This document shows, in pieces, positions 5,341 through 5,963 of a stretch of DNA of 5,963 bases. Source of the stretch: an uncultured Clostridia bacterium (GTDB lineage Bacteria > Bacillota > Clostridia > Peptostreptococcales > Anaerovoracaceae); contig CAKQUI010000120.1 of the NCBI GenBank assembly GCA_934277495.1, positions 1-5,963 of the forward strand. Reading direction: 5' to 3'. Numbering within the stretch: position 1 is the stretch's first letter; the number at the start of each line of letters is the position of its first letter. Made by a program: the position numbers and the translations under genes. The notes beneath the pieces were generated by a model. That model was not told the DNA's origin and searched no databases. It saw only the letters and a program-made list of their open reading frames with translations.

Positions 5341-5963
5341 ATGAAAAAAGTATATTTTTACGTGGTCCTTACTGCATTTCTGTTCGGCACGATGGAGGTG
5401 GCGCTGAAGCTTGTAGGAAGCCATCTCGATGCGTTTCAGCTGACGTTCCTGAGATTTGCGATCGGCGGTATACTTCTTCTGCCTTTTGCGGTGACAGAAA
5501 TGAAAAAGAACCATGTGAAGCTGTCGGTAAAGGATCTGCTGCAGCTTCTTTTTGTCGGGACACTGGGGATACCGGTCAGTATGGTGATGTTCCAGATGGG
5601 TGTCATGCACTCGAATGCTTCGACGGCTTCGGTGCTTATTTCGATAAATCCGCTGTTTACCATGGTTTTTGCACATTTCTTTGCAGGCGAGAAGCTTGAC
5701 CGCCGCAAGATGATGGTCCTTTGTATAGGTATACTGGGGATAATATTCATGATAAAGCCCTGGAACCTGCAGGATGGAAATACAGTAGAAGGTACGATAT
5801 ATATGCTGCTGGCAGCGATAACTTTCGGAGGATATACTGTTGCCGGAAAAGTAAGTGTTAAGAAAATAGGTCTGATGGCCCAGACCAGTATCAGCTTTAT
5901 ACTAGGTTCGCTGGTGCTGCTGGTGGTGATAGCGGTGATGGGCAGACCTGTACTGTCAGGAGT
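5341..5963 (+). CDS. DMT-superfamily (EamA) membrane transporter, 3' end outside the window
   Basis: The frame from ATG 5341 stays open to the window edge, giving 207 codons of what is usually a protein of about 280-300 residues. The product is strongly hydrophobic. Predicted membrane segments lie near residues 4-22, 31-52, 64-86, 92-116, 123-139, 150-169 and 183-200, with short basic loops such as EMKKNHVK and EKLDRRKM. The first EamA repeat is recognisable from FLFGTMEVALK near the start, QLTFLRFAIGGILLLPF, and the stretch ASVLISINPLFTMVFAHFFAGEKL ahead of GILGIIFMIKPW. A second repeat begins at about 150 with YMLLAAITFGGYTVAGK. The family exports or imports small metabolites such as amino acids and related compounds; the substrate cannot be told here. 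The gene lies beyond a terminator, so it is a separate transcription unit from the block before it. Confidence 0.92.
   Translation, partial: MKKVYFYVVLTAFLFGTMEVALKLVGSHLDAFQLTFLRFAIGGILLLPFAVTEMKKNHVKLSVKDLLQLLFVGTLGIPVSMVMFQMGVMHSNASTASVLISINPLFTMVFAHFFAGEKLDRRKMMVLCIGILGIIFMIKPWNLQDGNTVEGTIYMLLAAITFGGYTVAGKVSVKKIGLMAQTSISFILGSLVLLVVIAVMGRPVLSG

Noticed and set aside
5248..5676. Minus-strand frame of 142 codons overlapping the transporter start and the terminator.
   Set aside because: The plus strand has a convincing EamA protein in the same stretch. The minus frame crosses the terminator and has no recognisable domain.
1..5963. Search for CRISPR arrays, tandem repeats, insertion sequences, attachment sites and tRNA genes.
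   Set aside because: No repeated units, transposase fragments or cloverleaf-type tRNA sequences were seen by eye on either strand.

Overview
The window reads as a chromosomal housekeeping segment from a low-to-moderate GC member of the Bacillota, most likely Clostridia. This is inferred from a T-box leader in front of an aminoacyl-tRNA synthetase gene, strong AGGAGG-type ribosome binding sites, heavy use of AGA and ATA codons, and a short P-loop protein of a kind I associate with Clostridia. Genus cannot be assigned from the sequence alone. All genes are on the + strand and I see no insertion sequence, CRISPR array, tRNA or rRNA.

Layout. Positions 1-199 are a T-box riboswitch: Stem I with an AUC (Ile) specifier, a short linker, Stem III, the T-box antiterminator, and a competing intrinsic terminator. 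Positions 273-3395 encode isoleucyl-tRNA synthetase (ileS). It looks like the eukaryote-like type 2 enzyme and carries G-I-H-H where the class I HIGH motif is expected. A small unrecognised gene (3392-3730) overlaps the ileS stop codon by four bases (ATGA) and overlaps the start of rlmN by 13 bases. rlmN (3718-4758) encodes the radical-SAM adenine C2 methyltransferase acting on 23S rRNA A2503. The three genes form a tight operon under the T-box.

A promoter-like pair (TTGCCC, 17 bases, TATAAT) lies across the end of rlmN. It precedes a 140-residue P-loop NTPase-like protein of unknown role (4820-5242), which ends in a clear rho-independent terminator (5263-5285). The last gene (5341 to beyond the window end) is a DMT/EamA-family membrane transporter, cut by the window edge.

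How it fits together. Uncharged tRNA-Ile should stabilise the antiterminator and allow transcription of ileS. Because the downstream genes overlap it with no terminator between them, the small unknown protein and the RlmN methylase should respond to isoleucine charging too. The most interesting points are the altered HIGH motif, which in known type 2 IleRS enzymes goes with mupirocin insensitivity; the overlapping unknown gene between two translation genes; and the compact T-box with no visible Stem II.
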